From the NCBI RefSeq assembly GCF_037038585.1, contig NC_092523.1, forward strand, positions 2,423,001 through 2,487,000: a DNA stretch of 64,000 bases, in the 5' to 3' direction. The stretch is from Patagioenas fasciata (Eukaryota > Chordata > Aves > Columbiformes > Columbidae). This document shows positions 21,441-35,261 of the stretch, in pieces (position 1 is the stretch's first letter; each line of letters begins with the position of its first letter). The notes below the pieces were generated by a model. That model did no database searches, was not told the DNA's origin, and saw only the letters and a program-made list of their open reading frames with translations. A program made the position numbers and the translations under genes.

Positions 21441-23320
21441 AACTGATAATCGCGATATTTTTAACAAAGCGCTGCAGGGCCCGCGGCGGCTGCCGCTCTG
21501 TGTGTGTGTGCACAGCATCCCCCAACCCGACCTCCTTTAAATCCCCCGCATCCCTCCATCCCCTCATCCGCATCCCCACACACACATGTGCACACACACA
21601 CACACGTGTGCAAGCACAAGCATGTGCATGACGCCTTTGCTTTCCTCCGGGATCACTTTTACCCCCGCAGCTCCCTTGGTTTTGGGGGGGGAATGCTGGG
21701 CACCCCCCAAATCCGGCCCTTGCACCGAAGCAAAGCACCGGGGCTTTGGCTCCCCTCCCAACGTGGGCTGCTCTTCCAGATTTACATCTCCCCAGGCTCT
21801 TATTCGCCTTATGCTATTTTTTTTCCCCTATGAATGCCTTTTGTTGCTCTTGCTCCTTCTAGAAGCGTGAAAGGTGCTGGGTTTGCTCTTCCCCCCCCTC
21901 ACCTCTCCTTTCCATGCCTGATTTTGCAATAATTTCTGCTGGCATTTCGTATTTGCTTTTGATTTAGAGCCGTGAAGTGGATGCCGGCTCCTCCTGCGTT
22001 CGAGCGAGCAGCCAAAAAAGAGAAGGCGAACGCCGCAGCCAAGCTCCCTCCCCGCGTTTCAGTCATCCGAGTTCATGGCTCCCACCCAGGCCGCCGCGCC
22101 ATAGGCACGGATTTGGGCTGGGAAAGGGCAAATCCACACTGCAAATCCCACCGGCTGCTCAAAAGGGGATGTTTGAAGAGGAAACCTGACACAAATAGTG
22201 ATTTGGGGGGATACTGGAAGTGCTTCCACCTGAGCATCCTTCCCACTGTGGTGGGGTGAAGCAAATCTGGAGGTTGTTGCTTTCCCTGCTTAGCTGTTTG
22301 GAGGTTTCCAAGTTTCCAGCATCGATTCGGAGCCGATCGTGGCTTAGCAGCGAGCCTTTGGGGAGCAGATCACCACCAGCATCCAGCACAGGCAGTTTGG
22401 ATGGGGAGGGGAAGGTTTTCTCTAGGCAATCTGTGTGTTGGGTTCAGAGCCCACTATAAAACACAAATATACAACTATTTACAGGTGCACACCCACTGTT
22501 TCTAAATGCAAGGCAGCTGATGAGAAGGTTCCCTCTGCAACAAGGCCTGCAAGAAAAAGCTGCAGGGTGGAAAGGAGATTTCAATGCTGGTTTCTCCACC
22601 TGTACAGTAATTCTATTTTAGATAAGGAGGAGGCCTCTCCCCAGCCCCCTTGTGCTTTCTCCTGCCTCCGTGTAATTATAGCCCTTGTTGGAAGGCCAGA
22701 ATCATTGGGGATGTGCAGCAGCATCAGCATCCACATCTGTGGGGCCAAAGGATGCTTGAGTTGGGATGCTGAAGAGGGGCCCTGCTCCGGTGCTATTCCT
22801 GGCTCCGGCAATGACTCACTGCATTACCTTGGGCAAATCACTCTGAAATGTGTCTTCCAACCTGGTATTCTATGATTCCCCACGTTGGGGGCAGGCTGCT
22901 TATCATTGCCTCTGCAAAATGCACCGGCAAAAAGGTGCAAAGAAGCGTTAAACCCATCGGGTGATTCAGGGAGTGTCAGGGAATGAGCTGTAAAGTTCAG
23001 GTTGGAAATAAAAAAAAGGGGATGGAGAGAGATCCAGAAAATTATCAGAGTGTGGAAATGGTGAGTGGGATTCAATTATTCACCATTTCTTATCTCGTAG
23101 GAGCTGGGGGATGCCCAGTGCAATGGCCAGAAAGTGGGTTTCAAGAAAATCAAAGGCAATATTCAGCCCTGCAGTGCTTTGTGAAACTGGAACTCAGTGC
23201 TTCGGGCTGTTGCAGGCACCAAGATAATAAAACACGTTCAAAAATAGTCCATTTGTGGCTACTAAACACAACCCCAACCTGGTGCTTGGGGGATCTGCTG
23301 GATGCTGGTGGGATATGAGC
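21441..23320. other. Upstream EGR4 flank
   Basis: Unique sequence with a short CA/TG tract (21578-21612). No gene recognised. TTCTATGATTCC at 22868 may be a remnant CR1 end. Confidence 0.5.
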
Positions 23321-23324
23321 AAAG

Positions 23325-23585
23325 TGGTTGGACAGGAGGAGAGGAAATGGCCTCAAGTTGCACCAGGGGAGGTTGAGGTTGGATGTGGGGAACAATTTCT
23401 TCCCCAAAGGGCTGTGGGGCATTGGAACAGGCTGCCCAGTGCAGTGCTGGAGTCACCATCCCTGGAGGGCTGGACAGACGGACAGGAGGTTCTCAGGACA
23501 TGGGGCAGGGACAGGGGTGGGTTATGGTTGGATTCAATGATCTTGAGGGGCTTTTCCAACCAAAACAATTCTGTGAGTCTATGAT
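23325..23585 (+). mobile_element. CR1 LINE fragment
   Basis: Body GCCTCAAGTTGCACCAGGGG, ending CTTTTCCAACCAAAACAATT and TCTATGA. Confidence 0.93.
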
Positions 23586-24971
23586 GGACCTCGGGATCCT
23601 TGATCTCTTCTTCGCCTCTCCTTGGCTGTGTTAGATGGACCCATCAGACCTTGGTCGCTCTTATTTGGCTGCGCTGCATTGTAACTGCGATATCAGACAA
23701 CCGCTGCCAGGACCAGCACCTCTCCTTTTCTCCCGGAGGTGGAAAAACCTATCCCACCTTCCCTATGACACCAGCCTAACGAGCCATGGGAAGGTCTCCT
23801 GGCCCAGCAGAGCAGAGCAGCTCTGAGAAACCTCTCTCCATCCTCAGAGATGATCCTAAAATAGTAGTGACATTTCAGTTCCCCAGCCAAGAAAACAAAC
23901 AGCATTGTGTGGTTTATATTCGCCTCGTCTGCCTGGGAGAGAGCTGCCGACCGCACAGGGGTGGCTGCAGAGGTACTGCCTGATGCATCTGTCTCTCTGG
24001 ATGAATGCTTTTGCCTTTTAAATAAATAGACACCCACTTATATTAAAAAAACATTCTGAAGTGACCCTCTTGGATGGCAGTTTCCACGGGAGGAGCGTGG
24101 CCGCGTTAGCTCCCACCGCGGCGGTGACACCACGCATGAGGTAATGGCAAAACGTGACCGTGACCAAAGCCAAGCGCCAGGACCGGGTCCTGGCACCGCG
24201 TTTCCCTTCCCAGAAGGGGCACTTGGCTGGCGAGGAGGCGGGATAACCTACCTAGGGTGAAACGTGGCGTCATGAAAATACACGGAGGAAATCCGTGCAG
24301 TGGCCAAGTCCCCCCCAGCGCACACGGACACCCCGGGGAGGTACCAGGCTCTGCCCCAATTTTTGGGTCCTCTCTCTCTTTTTCAGGTCTCCGAGATGCT
24401 GTAGGAGGCTTTGCTTATGGTTTTTAAGAGCTGAAGCAGCTTGGAAAGTGGTCGTAGCAGCTCTGAGCGTGTCTGCAGGGTGTCCCGCAGCAATTTCACC
24501 CAAGCAGAAGGTATTCGGGCTTCTGCATCCTCCGCACGGTGAGAGCATCCTTGGGGCAGCAAACAACGACCCCAAAGGAAGAAGCGGTTTTGCTCCAGGT
24601 GATGCCAAGAACCTGAAATGCACCTCTGGCATTTCTGGCAAGGCACAGGTTGCTCAGCCCCACATTCGCCCCCAAGCTCGCCCAGGACCACAGCCCTCCG
24701 AGCATGTCACAGGCTGCCAGCCCCAGGCTCCCCCAGTCGCCGGCCATCTGGAACTGTCTGGCACAAGCCACCGTCCCCGGGTGTCCACTCCCCTCCAGGG
24801 CTAGTGCTTGCCTGGCGAGCTCCTTGCTGGCTCCTGCTGATCCGCCTGGATGTTTCTCCAGCAGAACCAGGGACAGCTTGGTCCCAAGTGCCACATTTCT
24901 GCTGCCCACCTCACCACGCCACATGTGGTGCATTGCAATGCACATCAGCATTCCCTTCACAGAACTAGAGC
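23586..24971. other. Unique interval with a CpG-rich core
   Basis: No gene recognised. 24080-24330 is notably CpG-rich (GGAGCGTGGCCGCG, CACCGCGGCGGTGAC) in an otherwise AT-rich spacer and contains GGCGTCATG. Confidence 0.45.
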
Positions 24972-25378
24972 ATTATAGAATCATTTTGCTTGGAAGAGAC
25001 CCTCAAGATCAAGTCCAACCATAACCCACCCCTGGTACTGCCTCATGTCCTGAGAACCTCATGTCCGTCTGTCCAACCCTCCAGGGATGGTGACTCCAGC
25101 ACTGCCCTGGGCAGCCTGTTCCAATGCCCCACAGCCCTTTGGGGAAGAAATTGTTCCCCACATCCAACCTCAACCTCCCCTGGCGCAACTTGAGGCCGTT
25201 TCCTCTGCTCCTGGCGCTTGTTCCTGGGGAGCAGAGCCCGACCCCCCTGGCTCCAAGCTCCTTTCAGGCAGTTCAGAGATCAGAAGGTCTCCCCTCAGCT
25301 CCTGTTCTCCAGCTGAACCCCCCAGGTCCCTCAGCCACTCCATCACACTTGTGCTCCAGCCCCTCACCAGCTCTCCCT
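24972..25378 (-). mobile_element. CR1 LINE fragment
   Basis: Reverse-complement CR1 end (ATTATAGAATCATTTTGC) with the same body as the 951 copy. Confidence 0.93.
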
Positions 25379-25649
25379 CCAGTTTCCCAGTCTGCGCTCC
25401 CAGTTGGGGTCACAGCATGGAAATCAAACCTACACTCTTGTCCCGTGGTTTTTCCCTTGGCTTTCACCTTTGGGAGCTTGATCTGTGGTCTTCACTATGG
25501 TCTGGGGAGATTTTGGCAAAGAGTTGGATGCTCCCAGGACTCCCAGCACTATTGGAGGGCCAAGGAGGCAAAGAATCCTTTTCCTCCTGCTTTGCCTTGC
25601 CACAAATCAACCAGGAGCTGGGGGGAGGTCTAGGGAGCACTTTTGTCCC

Positions 25650-25745
25650 CACAGAATCCCAAAATGTCAGGGGTTGAAGGGACCTGGAAAGCTCATCCAG
25701 TGCAATCCCCCCATGGAGCAGGAACACCCAGCTGAGGTTACACAA
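25650..25745 (-). mobile_element. CR1 LINE 3' end fragment, alternate subfamily
   Basis: CAGAATCCCAAAATGTCAGG then GGTTGAAGGGACCTGGAAAG; reverse complement of the terminus at 50990-51022. Confidence 0.85.
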
Positions 25746-26404
25746 GGCAGCCCCGGAGCCACTGGCAGAGATGGGCAGCGCTGACCTGAGCCTGGAATTC
25801 AGTTTTCCAAAATGATGAGCTGAGTATCAGTTCATGGCACTACAGGTTTGGCGGCCAAACTGGGGCCCATGTGCCCAAAGCTGATAGATATCTAGGGAAA
25901 AGTAATTTACATGCGTCTTCTCCAAGCTCCAAGCACTCATGGCTCAGGTATCTCCTTCATTCGACCTGAAGCCTGATATTTAAAAGCCCTCAGTGGATTT
26001 TTCCACTGTCTGATTCCTTTTTGAACCCTTAGAGTCCTCTGTGCTGTGAGAGGAGCGAAGTTTTAGGTGGAGAAGCCTCTCTGTTTGTCTGGAGCATGCC
26101 CGCCGCCTCCACGCTCACAGCTCCAGAGAAGCCTCTGAGCAAATGGGTGTGTGTGGAATGAATCTGCCGGCCCCTCGAACAGGAGATCAATTCGCTCCTC
26201 CTGCTTATCAAAACCTCTCTGTGCTGATGGGTTCATCTGGGAAATCCCCTGCCCAGAGCTATCCACTGCCCATAATGCTTACCCCTTCCAAGGGCGTCTC
26301 TCATGGGTGAGAAAGAGGCATTGTTGACTCTGAACTGCTGGTCCTCAATATTCAAGATGGTTCTGCTATTCAAAAGTTTGGATTTCTTTTTCTTTTTCAA
26401 CGCT
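25746..26404. other. Unique interval
   Basis: Nothing recognised on either strand. Confidence 0.5.
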
Positions 26405-26940
26405 CCCCCAGTGCCACCCCTGCCATGAGCAGGGACATCTTCACCAGCTCAGGTTGCTCAGAGCCCCATCCAGCCTGGCCTGGGATGTCTCCAGGGATGG
26501 TTCATCCACCACCTCTCTGCCCAACCTGGGCCAGGCTCTCACCACCCTCAGGGCCAACAATTTCTTCCTCATGTCCAGCCTGAATCTCCCTCCTTTAGTT
26601 TAAAACCATCACCCCTTGTCCTATCCCAACAGGCCCTGCTGAAAAGTCTGTCCCCATCTTTCTTATCATCCCCTTTTAAGCACTGAAAGGTGCACTACGG
26701 TCTCCCGGGAGCTTCTCTTCTCCAGCTGAACATCCCAACTCTCTCAGCCTGTCCTCCCAGCAGAGCTGTTCCAGCCTTGGGTCATTTCTGTGGCTCCTCT
26801 GGCCCCTCTCCAGCAGGTCCATGTGTGTCCTGTGCTGAGGACCCAGAGCTGGACCAGCACTGCAGGGGGGTCTCACCAGAGGGGCAGAATCACCTTCCTC
26901 CGCCTGCTGGACCTCATCTCCTCCCCCTCCCATCCCTCCA
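26405..26940 (-). mobile_element. CR1 LINE fragment
   Basis: Body from CCAGTGCCACCCCTGCCATG through CCATGTGTGTCCTGTGCTGA; lacks the terminal octamers, so both ends are truncated or diverged. Confidence 0.9.
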
Positions 26941-28903
26941 ACCATCTCCCCCTTCCAGGAAAACTTCTAGAAACCATCGCTCTGCGTTTCCATGGCAACT
27001 GGCACGCGACCAGCCGTGCCGCCGCACCTATTCCTGCTGCCGTGGAGGGGACGGATGGATGCTCGTGTGACAGAGGGGACAACCCGGAGAGAGGGAGCAA
27101 GAGATCACCCCCACCTCCCGGCCGTGCCACCAGCCCCAGGGCAACGCCAAAGGGATGCTCTGAGCATCTTTACCAAAGAGCATCTTTCCTCCGGCATCTC
27201 CATGTGGCCCCAGCAGATTTACACAGCATGTGAGGCTCTACGAAACGCCTGCCAAAAAGGGCTTCTTTTCTATCTTTTTTTTTGTCTTTTTTTTTAATGA
27301 CAAGGGAGGGATCGCTGGCTGGAATTTCAGCGCTTGGGCACAGCGGGAGGTCGGGGCGGATGGCTATCTTGTCCAGGTTTTATGTTGCTGCACATCACCA
27401 TATTCTCCAAGCGCTCGGCGATAACAAGCTCTTCCTGCCCTTAAAATTTATGGATCACTTCTGCATCCTTGCTTTTTTTTAAAAAAAAAAACCCACATAC
27501 AGCTGAACTTTGGGGTAAAATCCCTCAGTTTTGGCTGCTACCCGCAGTTTAACCAAGGGGAATTACAACCTGGCAAAGACGGCGTAAGGGGATGGCAGAG
27601 CAGCTTCCCAAAGCAGACAGGTCACTGCCTCCTAAAAATAGGCTCTAGTCAGAAATAATCTCATCTCCTGCTCCCCGCTGCCCCCCGAACAATACAGTTA
27701 AACCCAATACTAAAGGCAGAGTGCTAAAGCTGCGAGCTCTCGGAGAAGCAGAATGGTTCTTTCTATTCTCTCCTTCATCACGTGTTCTAATCACAATATT
27801 TTTAGCGCGTGCTTTTGCATGCGTTGGGCAGGGGCAGGAGGATTAATTGAGCTCAGCACAAGCACAGAGCTGAGGCCGAGGTTGGCAGCAACACAATTAT
27901 TTGACTGTAATGATATAATAAAGCGGGAGAGGACAATTTTCTCAACTTTTTTCCAAATTCACATGTTTTCCTAAGAGTCCGTCTGCCTTGATGTATTGAC
28001 TAGGAAGCTGCAAACACTCCCAAGCAAGCTTGCCTTCCAGTTTGAATGAAATGATTCATTGAGCCCCACATAAGCCTTTCTCCACTCAATCTCACGCTGG
28101 TTTTAATCACCCCTTAGAAACCTTACGTATATTTTTAAATAAAGCATTCCTTAAACTAAGCCACTGGACTGTTTTGTTTGGAAAAAACCATAAGCAAAAA
28201 CACTTGGGACTTTAATTTTTCACTTTCCAGGGGGGTTTGAGCAGGATGTGGTGGATGAAATGAGCCTCAAGCATCGTTAGGTTCTGCCCTCGTTAGGCTG
28301 CAAGACTTCTCAAGGCACTTTGCAGATGGAAACTGAGATGGTTGTTTGCTTTGTGCTCGACTCGCTGCCATCCCATGGGTTTTGTCAGGACAAGCAGAGG
28401 CTCGCACGGCACCCCGAAGCCTCCGCTTCACAACCGATATGGGGACGCGTGTCCTAAATGACACACAAACCAACGCTGGCCCGTGTTCCCCCCGGGTGTT
28501 GTCAACCTGAGAGCCGCCTTGAAATCAGATAAAGGTGTTCATTAACAAACCATTAGAATAAAATCCTTTCTGAGAAGGACAGGTGAGAAAAGCCAAGCTG
28601 GATGGAGAGGGAGGAGCATGTTTGCTTGCCTAAGGAAAAGAAGAAAAAGCCTCAAGGTTGCTTCATTTCCAGCCCTTCCGCCCTCCCCGAGCACTCGGCT
28701 GCTTTCGAGACCCAGTTTCCCAGTGCCCATGGGGTTCTCTGGGAACTGGAGTGGGTCCTGGGAATGAACAGGGGGCTTCCTGGAGAGACCTGGAGTTAAA
28801 AAGGTTGGTTTTGTACCTACCAGTGTGAAATAAGTGAACTGACCCAGGATGTTGCAGAGATTGGAGTGAAATTCATGCTCCCTCCAGCCCGTGTTACTTT
28901 TAG
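26941..28903. other. Unique interval
   Basis: Gene-free. 27480-28160 is AT-rich and not repetitive, with a look (balanced, motif-dense) that often marks conserved non-coding DNA; conservation cannot be judged from this sequence alone. Confidence 0.4.
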
Positions 28904-29030
28904 AATCATGGAATAATTTGGGTTTTAGGGACCTTCCCAGCTCCCCCAGTGCCACCCCTGCCATGACAGGGACATCTTCACCAGCTCAGGTTGCTCAGAG
29001 CCTCGTCCAGCCTGGCCTTGAGCCACCGCC
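28904..29030 (-). mobile_element. CR1 LINE 3' end fragment
   Basis: TAGAATCATGGAATAATTTG then CCCCCAGTGCCACCCCTGCC; short 5'-truncated copy. Confidence 0.88.
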
Positions 29031-30029
29031 TGCACTTTGTGTCCATGAACTGTGCTCAATTATTTATCTCTCTGATCGCAATGAGGGACACAAACACACA
29101 CACTTGGCCCGGTGCCTGCTCGGAGATGAATTCATCCAACAGCTTTTTATTTATGAGCATTATTTGCTTCCTTGACCAGCTCGCTGTTCCTTTTCAGGAA
29201 AGTTTCCAAGCATCCAGAAAGAGACGCACTCCAGAATCATTAATCAGAGCAGCATAAAGATTTATTAACTCTCCTCTCCACGAAATAAAACCATCAGCCT
29301 CTGAATTCAGCTTCCTGTGCCATTAATTCTTCCTCCCAAGTAAATTTAAAGGCTGTCACCGTTGGCTGCTAACGAAGGCAAATCCATCTATCAGGTTCTG
29401 ATTTGTTGCTTGCGGTTACAGTATCGCGATCTCAACTTGTATCCAAAATACAAAAGTGAAATGATAGCAGTCCTTTTGTTTGCCATTAGTATTAATTACG
29501 TTAATGAAACTTAATGATATTCATGCCAAAGGTTGGTAGTGCGTGGAAATTCAGGGAACTCTTCAAATTAACTGCTCTGACCTCTCGGCATGTAGTTAGG
29601 AAAATTATTAAATATAGTACGGTATGTAAATTAATACAAGTTCTATCTATTATATAGTTCAGCTACAAGAGGAGCAGAATTTGCCATCTCACGTGCAGGA
29701 TTCAGGCTGCTCAATCCAAGCGCAAATGGGAAAAGCGTCACTGTCAGGCCTATATGTACATTTTTTACCCCAAAATCCTATGGGAGAACACTGATTTCAC
29801 CTACTTTTACATATGTCTTAACCTTCATTTCGAAGACAGTTGCTACAGATGGTCAGAACCTGGGAGGACCTACCAAGGGATGGACAGCCCCTTGTGCCTT
29901 CCTTTGGCACCCATGAGTGGCCACCATTGAGGGATGAAGTACATGGCAGGGTGGTCTTCAGCTTGACTAAAAGCGACCGACTCGATGTTCCTGCTTCAGG
30001 ACATCACCCCATCGCTACGGTGCAGGATG
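29031..30029. other. Unique AT-rich interval
   Basis: No gene or repeat recognised. Confidence 0.5.
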
Positions 30030-30404
30030 GAGCATCACCCGGAGAAGAAAAGGCTCTGGGGAGGCCTTATTGTGGCCTTTGCATGTGTAAAAGGGCCAAG
30101 AAGAAAGATGGGGACAGACTTTTCAGCAGGGGTTGTTGTGAGAGGACAATGGGTGATGGTTTTAAACTAAAGGAGGGAGATTCAGGCTGGACATGAGGAA
30201 GAAATTGTTGTCCCTGAGGGTGGTGAGAGCCTGGCCCAGGTTGGGCAGAGAGGTGGTGGATGAACCATCCCTGGAGACATCCCAGGCCAGGCTGGACGGG
30301 GCTCTGAGCAACCTGAGCTGGTGAAGATGTCCCTGCTCATGGCAGGGGTGGACTAGGTGACTTCTGAATGTCCCTTCCAACCCAAACCATTCTATGATTC
30401 TATG
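30030..30404 (+). mobile_element. CR1 LINE fragment
   Basis: Ends CCCTTCCAACCCAAACCATT then CTATGATTCTATGA. Confidence 0.93.
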
Positions 30405-31982
30405 ATCCCTAACAGCTCATCCAATGTTGTGGGGTCTGTGGAATCCCTTATTCCCGCAGCCCCAACGCATCCAGCATGGGACCAAGCGTAACTCTGCTAT
30501 GGGACAGGTTTGCAGCCAGTTGTTCTTTCTCTCTTTGCAGAAGACTTGGCCAAGAGCTGCAGAGAATTTAATATACCCTACAAGACAATGTTAGTAGAAC
30601 ACAACGATGTGTCTGTCGGTGTGAGCCAGGGGAATCCTGCGTTCTTCCAAATGGGCAGAGCAGGGCTTGGCCCACTCTGGCTCATTGACGAATACAAATG
30701 GCATGAACCATCAACTGTGTGCCAGGACAATCTCCATAGAAACCCCTGACAAGAGAACCTGGCGCTAATTTAACAATGACAGGAATAATGCTCTTGGTGT
30801 TGTAAACTTTTTGTTTGTTTGTGTTTTAAAAGAAAGTGGGATGTAATTGCTGGGTGGCTGGACACGATGTTGGGTGCCAGACAAGGGACGGATGCGGTGT
30901 CCCCAGTGCTGTGACAGGCAGTGATGACAGATGCCTGCTCAGCTCGCACTGATTTCTCCTTCGCTGCTTCAATTCACAACTGAAAACAAGCAGAAGAAGG
31001 TGCTGAGTCTGCTTCAAGGAATTGTGGGGCAACAGATAAATAAAGATGAAAAGCGATATTCCTGAGTGGAGATGTTTCTAAAGCTAGATCCACCTCCTTC
31101 AGCGCTGGCCCTTTAAATCTCTGCTCAGGAAAAACCACCAAATCAATGAGTTCCTATGAAAAATAAACATTCCTTTCTCATTCAGCCAGAAAAAATACCC
31201 CGAGATGAAGATGCAGTCAGCACGGAGGACCCAAAGTGTTCGGAAAGCACAAAGGTGACTCCCCAGATTGCTGGATCTGTAGAGAGGGAAAGAGTTGGGG
31301 TGGTTTTGGTTGGTTTTATTTATTTTATTTTATTTTTAATTTGCTTTCTGCTTTCAGGTCTCCGGGCAGCAATCACGCGTATCTCTGACCACTCTGATTG
31401 CAATAATCTAGGTTATATTTTAACTGGGAAATACTCTTTATTACTGAGTCCAAGCCCCAAGCCCTGACTGCTCAGTTTAGGTGTTGGGGGGGGGATCAGG
31501 ATCCCACAGTGAAAAAACAAACAATCCAGCAAGTTCAGTTGCAAATTTGGGCACTTTGAATCACCACCTGGAATGAGCAGCTTTTCCTACCAGCTGAATT
31601 GTGAGATTTGAGCTCCCGATCAAACATTTAATTGCTCAAAGTTGGGAAGGGTGCACCCCTCTCCCAGCAGGTCAGGAACCCACTCCCTCTGCAGTTTCTC
31701 AGTCTCTGCTAATTAGACGGGGTTTATTCTGTGCCTTGATAACGTCAGTTCCCCGATGGGAAGAGACCTGGTTATACGCCATCCCTCCATCACCTAGACG
31801 CCTATAGAGAGGAGTGTTGGTGCTTTACAGCTGTGACATTACCAGGGCCAACTGGGTGACACTCGGGGACTGTGGATGTGACTCGCATGACCCACATTAG
31901 TGACTTAACCATCCATGGGAACTTGAGCACTGATGCCAGTTGGTTAATAAACCCCTTATCCTTCAAAATAGGGGGGTTTCCG
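30405..31982. other. Unique interval
   Basis: No gene recognised. A pyrimidine-CAG acceptor at about 30539 precedes a 69-codon open frame without recognisable similarity. Confidence 0.45.
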
Positions 31983-32347
31983 CAGCCTGGAGAAGAGAAG
32001 CTCCGGGGAGACTTTGTTGTGGCCTTTCCGTACCTAAAAGGGGGCAATAAGAAAGATAGGGACAGACTTTTCAGCAGGGCCTGTTGTGATAGGACAAGGG
32101 GTGATGGTTTTAAACTAAAGGAGGGAGATTCAGGCTGGACATGAGGAAGAAATTGTTGTCCCTGAGGGTGGTGAGAGCCTGGCCCAGGTTGGGTAGAGAG
32201 GTGGTGGATGAAGCATCCCTGGAGACATCCCAGGCCAGGCTGGACGGGGCTCTGAGCAACCTGAGCTGGTGAAGATGTCCCTGCTCATGGCAGGGGTTGG
32301 ATTAGGTGACTTCTGAATGTCCCTTGCAACCCAAACCATTCTATGAT
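31983..32347 (+). mobile_element. CR1 LINE fragment
   Basis: Same subfamily as the 30030 copy; ends CCAAACCATTCTATGATTTT. Confidence 0.92.
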
Positions 32348-34034
32348 TTTAAGCTGCCTCTGGGGACCAGTCCCTTGCCCAGCTCCCAGCTGCACCAACT
32401 CAGAGGAGCCCAAACTACAAAAATGTGATTGTTGTTTCCTCGTTGCACTAATAGCACCAAACAGGAAGGCAAGAGCAGAGCTACAGCCCCACAATCCCTT
32501 TGAGACCAGGCTGGGCAATTTAACCGCTTACTGTAAACTGGAGAGGATGGAGCGACTGCCAGGTGGCCCCGGAGGCCGCGGGTGGATTTGCCATCATAAC
32601 TATAATGACCTGATGCAGAAGAATGTTGTGAGATTTAACTAATTAATGCTTGAGAAGTGTTTTAGAAGGAAGTATGAGGTGAAAATCCTCTGCTCGATGT
32701 CAGGCATGTCACCAGTCACCAGACATAACTAAGAGGATTTAAAGAGTCAGAATTGGTTTCTGGGGGAACCTACCGGTGGGAATTTTGCTGTTGACTTCAA
32801 GGGTTCCAACATTTCTGGCAGGTTTCTGCCCTACATTGGACTTTGCGCAAACAGAAACATTTCATGCTATACGTGTTTTTGTTTGCTTCATCGCTGTTTG
32901 GTCTGAATTCTTCTTTCTTCCTCTCTCAATGGAATGAATAAAGCTGATTTCTCAGGAAATACCCATTTCTTGATCCATCCTAGGGATCACCCAGCTGTCC
33001 TTAGGGTCTGAATATGATCACAAATATTTACTTTAAGCTCTGAAACGCAACCAGTTCTGGTACAGAACATGCTAATATTTTCTATTTTAACTTCCACATG
33101 GCATTTTCTTCTTTCTCCCGCCCTCCTTTTAGACTCCAGATTCAATTAGTGATAGTAAAAGGTCTAAAAAACCACAAAGCACGGGAAGCTCAAAGGTTTC
33201 AGAGGAAGAAACACGTCTGTTGTTTCCAGGAGATGAAATGAGGCCACGTTTCGTGGGCACCGCTGTGATCTTCCCATAGTGAAACGCTTTGAAGACGTGT
33301 TACACCAAAGATGGTTGTTCGGCCTTATTCCTCATTCTTTTTGGTAATTATAACCTCTCGTTGCTCCAGCTTCCTCTGCAGTCACAGAATAAAGTGATTA
33401 ACAATATTCAATACTTCTCTGATGCGTGAAATAAAATCCCGCGCTGTTTGGCAAACGTCAGGGTCTTGCCTGAACCGAGCCTGGAATGTTTGTTTCTGAC
33501 TGTCAGGTTTTCTTTCCCTTTCATCATGTTTCAGTACGTGAAAAACAAGCATTGAATTCTGATTTCCGTCGAATCACATGGCCAAGCCAGTGATGGGAGC
33601 CAACCAATTGTCACTAACCGAGGAGCTGACTCATGAACTTGGCTGGTGCTGAGCTTCTCTTCCAGAGAAAACAGAAAGCTGAGGCTTTAAAACTTGAGTG
33701 ATGTCCCAAATCCTACTGTGCACTTTGCCAGAACGTCTGTATTTGCTTTTCATTACTACCCCCAGCACTTGATCAGCATAATTTGGAAGGAAAATTAGGC
33801 AATATGTGTACATTAAATGCTTCCAATCCTGTTATTCCCCCATTCACAGAGATATTTCCTCCAGCAATGCAAACATCCTCTGCCTACGGCATGCACAGAA
33901 TGTGGCCTTGGAGGACAGATTGTCCCAAACTGGGAATGCCAGAAGCGAGGTTACCTGTGAGATCCTTTGCAGGGTGACATGAAGCCATGTCAGAAGTTGT
34001 ACAGTGCCTTGATGTCCCAGTCCCAAAATGATTT
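32348..34034. other. Unique AT-rich interval
   Basis: Nothing recognised. Confidence 0.5.
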
Positions 34035-34207
34035 GTGGAAAGGGTTGCCAGGCTGCCCAGGGCAGTGGTGGAGTCGCCATCCCTGGGGGGTGGAACAGAC
34101 GGAGATGAGTTTCTCAGGGACATGGGGCAGCGCCGGGGCTGAGGGAACGGTTGGACTCAATGATCTTGAGGGGCTTTTCCAACCAAAATGATTCTGTGAT
34201 TCTATGA
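34035..34207 (+). mobile_element. CR1 LINE 3' end fragment
   Basis: GGCTGCCCAGGGCAGTGGTG then TTTTCCAACCAAAATGATTC, ending TGTGATTCTATGA. Confidence 0.92.
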
Positions 34208-35261
34208 AGGATGAGGTTACAGCGAGCCGTACCTCCTTTCTTCCTCGTAGCACCTGAGCTGTTCACTCCTGGAGAAGGAACAAGCATCTGGAGTCATGAG
34301 AGGTGTTCCTTGATGTCTCCAGAAGTGCTGGATGGTCAGCAGAAGACCTGTGGCCTCCTGGAGTGGCAGGTGGAGCTCAAGCAGGGCACCTTGTCATGAC
34401 ACCAAATACCACAGTTTAAGCTCCTGAATCCCGGTCTCTTCTATTACCAACTCCATTTCTGCCCAGTCCATCTTCCCTCTCTTTCCTTTCTCCCAGTCTC
34501 CTTTCCTCCATACCCCTTTGGTCCTCCTACATCAGAGACATGTAGCTCACCCATCCATGGTGCCTCGGGAAGAGTCAGACTCCTGCTGTTCATGTCAGAT
34601 CTTGCCCATATCATACTTGGCGCTGGCCAAGAAAGTCATCTTGAGCTTCTATATTCCTAACATACATCCCATGTGCTGGAGGAGCAGGCAGCAGAAGCAC
34701 ATACTGGTCACATTTAGGAACCATGGAGGACTGAGACAGACTCAACCATGTCCAGAGGAGATGCCTGCAAAGCAGCCATAAATCTCATTGAACACAAGGA
34801 AAAAAGCCAGATTTTTTCAAAGGTGAAATAAGCACATTCAAGTGGGTTCTCTTAGGACAGGTATCTCCTTGATCATCTTATAACACATTTTATAACACTC
34901 CAAAATGTTTTCTGATCTGGCAAAACAACATCTTTCCCCCGCCTCCCCATTCCTGAAAACCGCAGAACTGTTTCATCTGAAACTTTGCACTAAATCTCAG
35001 CGGGAGGGAGACGTTTGTCCCAGAAAATTCTTGTCCAGACAATTACAGTTTGGCAAAAGTTCTGAGCAGCTGAAAGCGGGCGTTGGAAAGGGGAAAAGCC
35101 CAACTGCCTTAATGAACGGAGCATCTGGAGCAAGAGGAACCGGCAGTGGACTGTATGTGCTGTCTACAGCAACAGCTTCTTCAGCTCCACATCCTTGAAA
35201 CTTCATCTTAGTTAAACATTTGGCATCTGCCCAGGCAACACTGTCCTTGGCAAAGCGCTAT
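34208..35261. other. Unique interval
   Basis: Nothing recognised. Confidence 0.5.

Noticed and set aside
30540-30748. Exon-like frame after a TTTGCAG acceptor
   Set aside because: No donor, no partner exons, no recognised similarity; ends at an ordinary stop.
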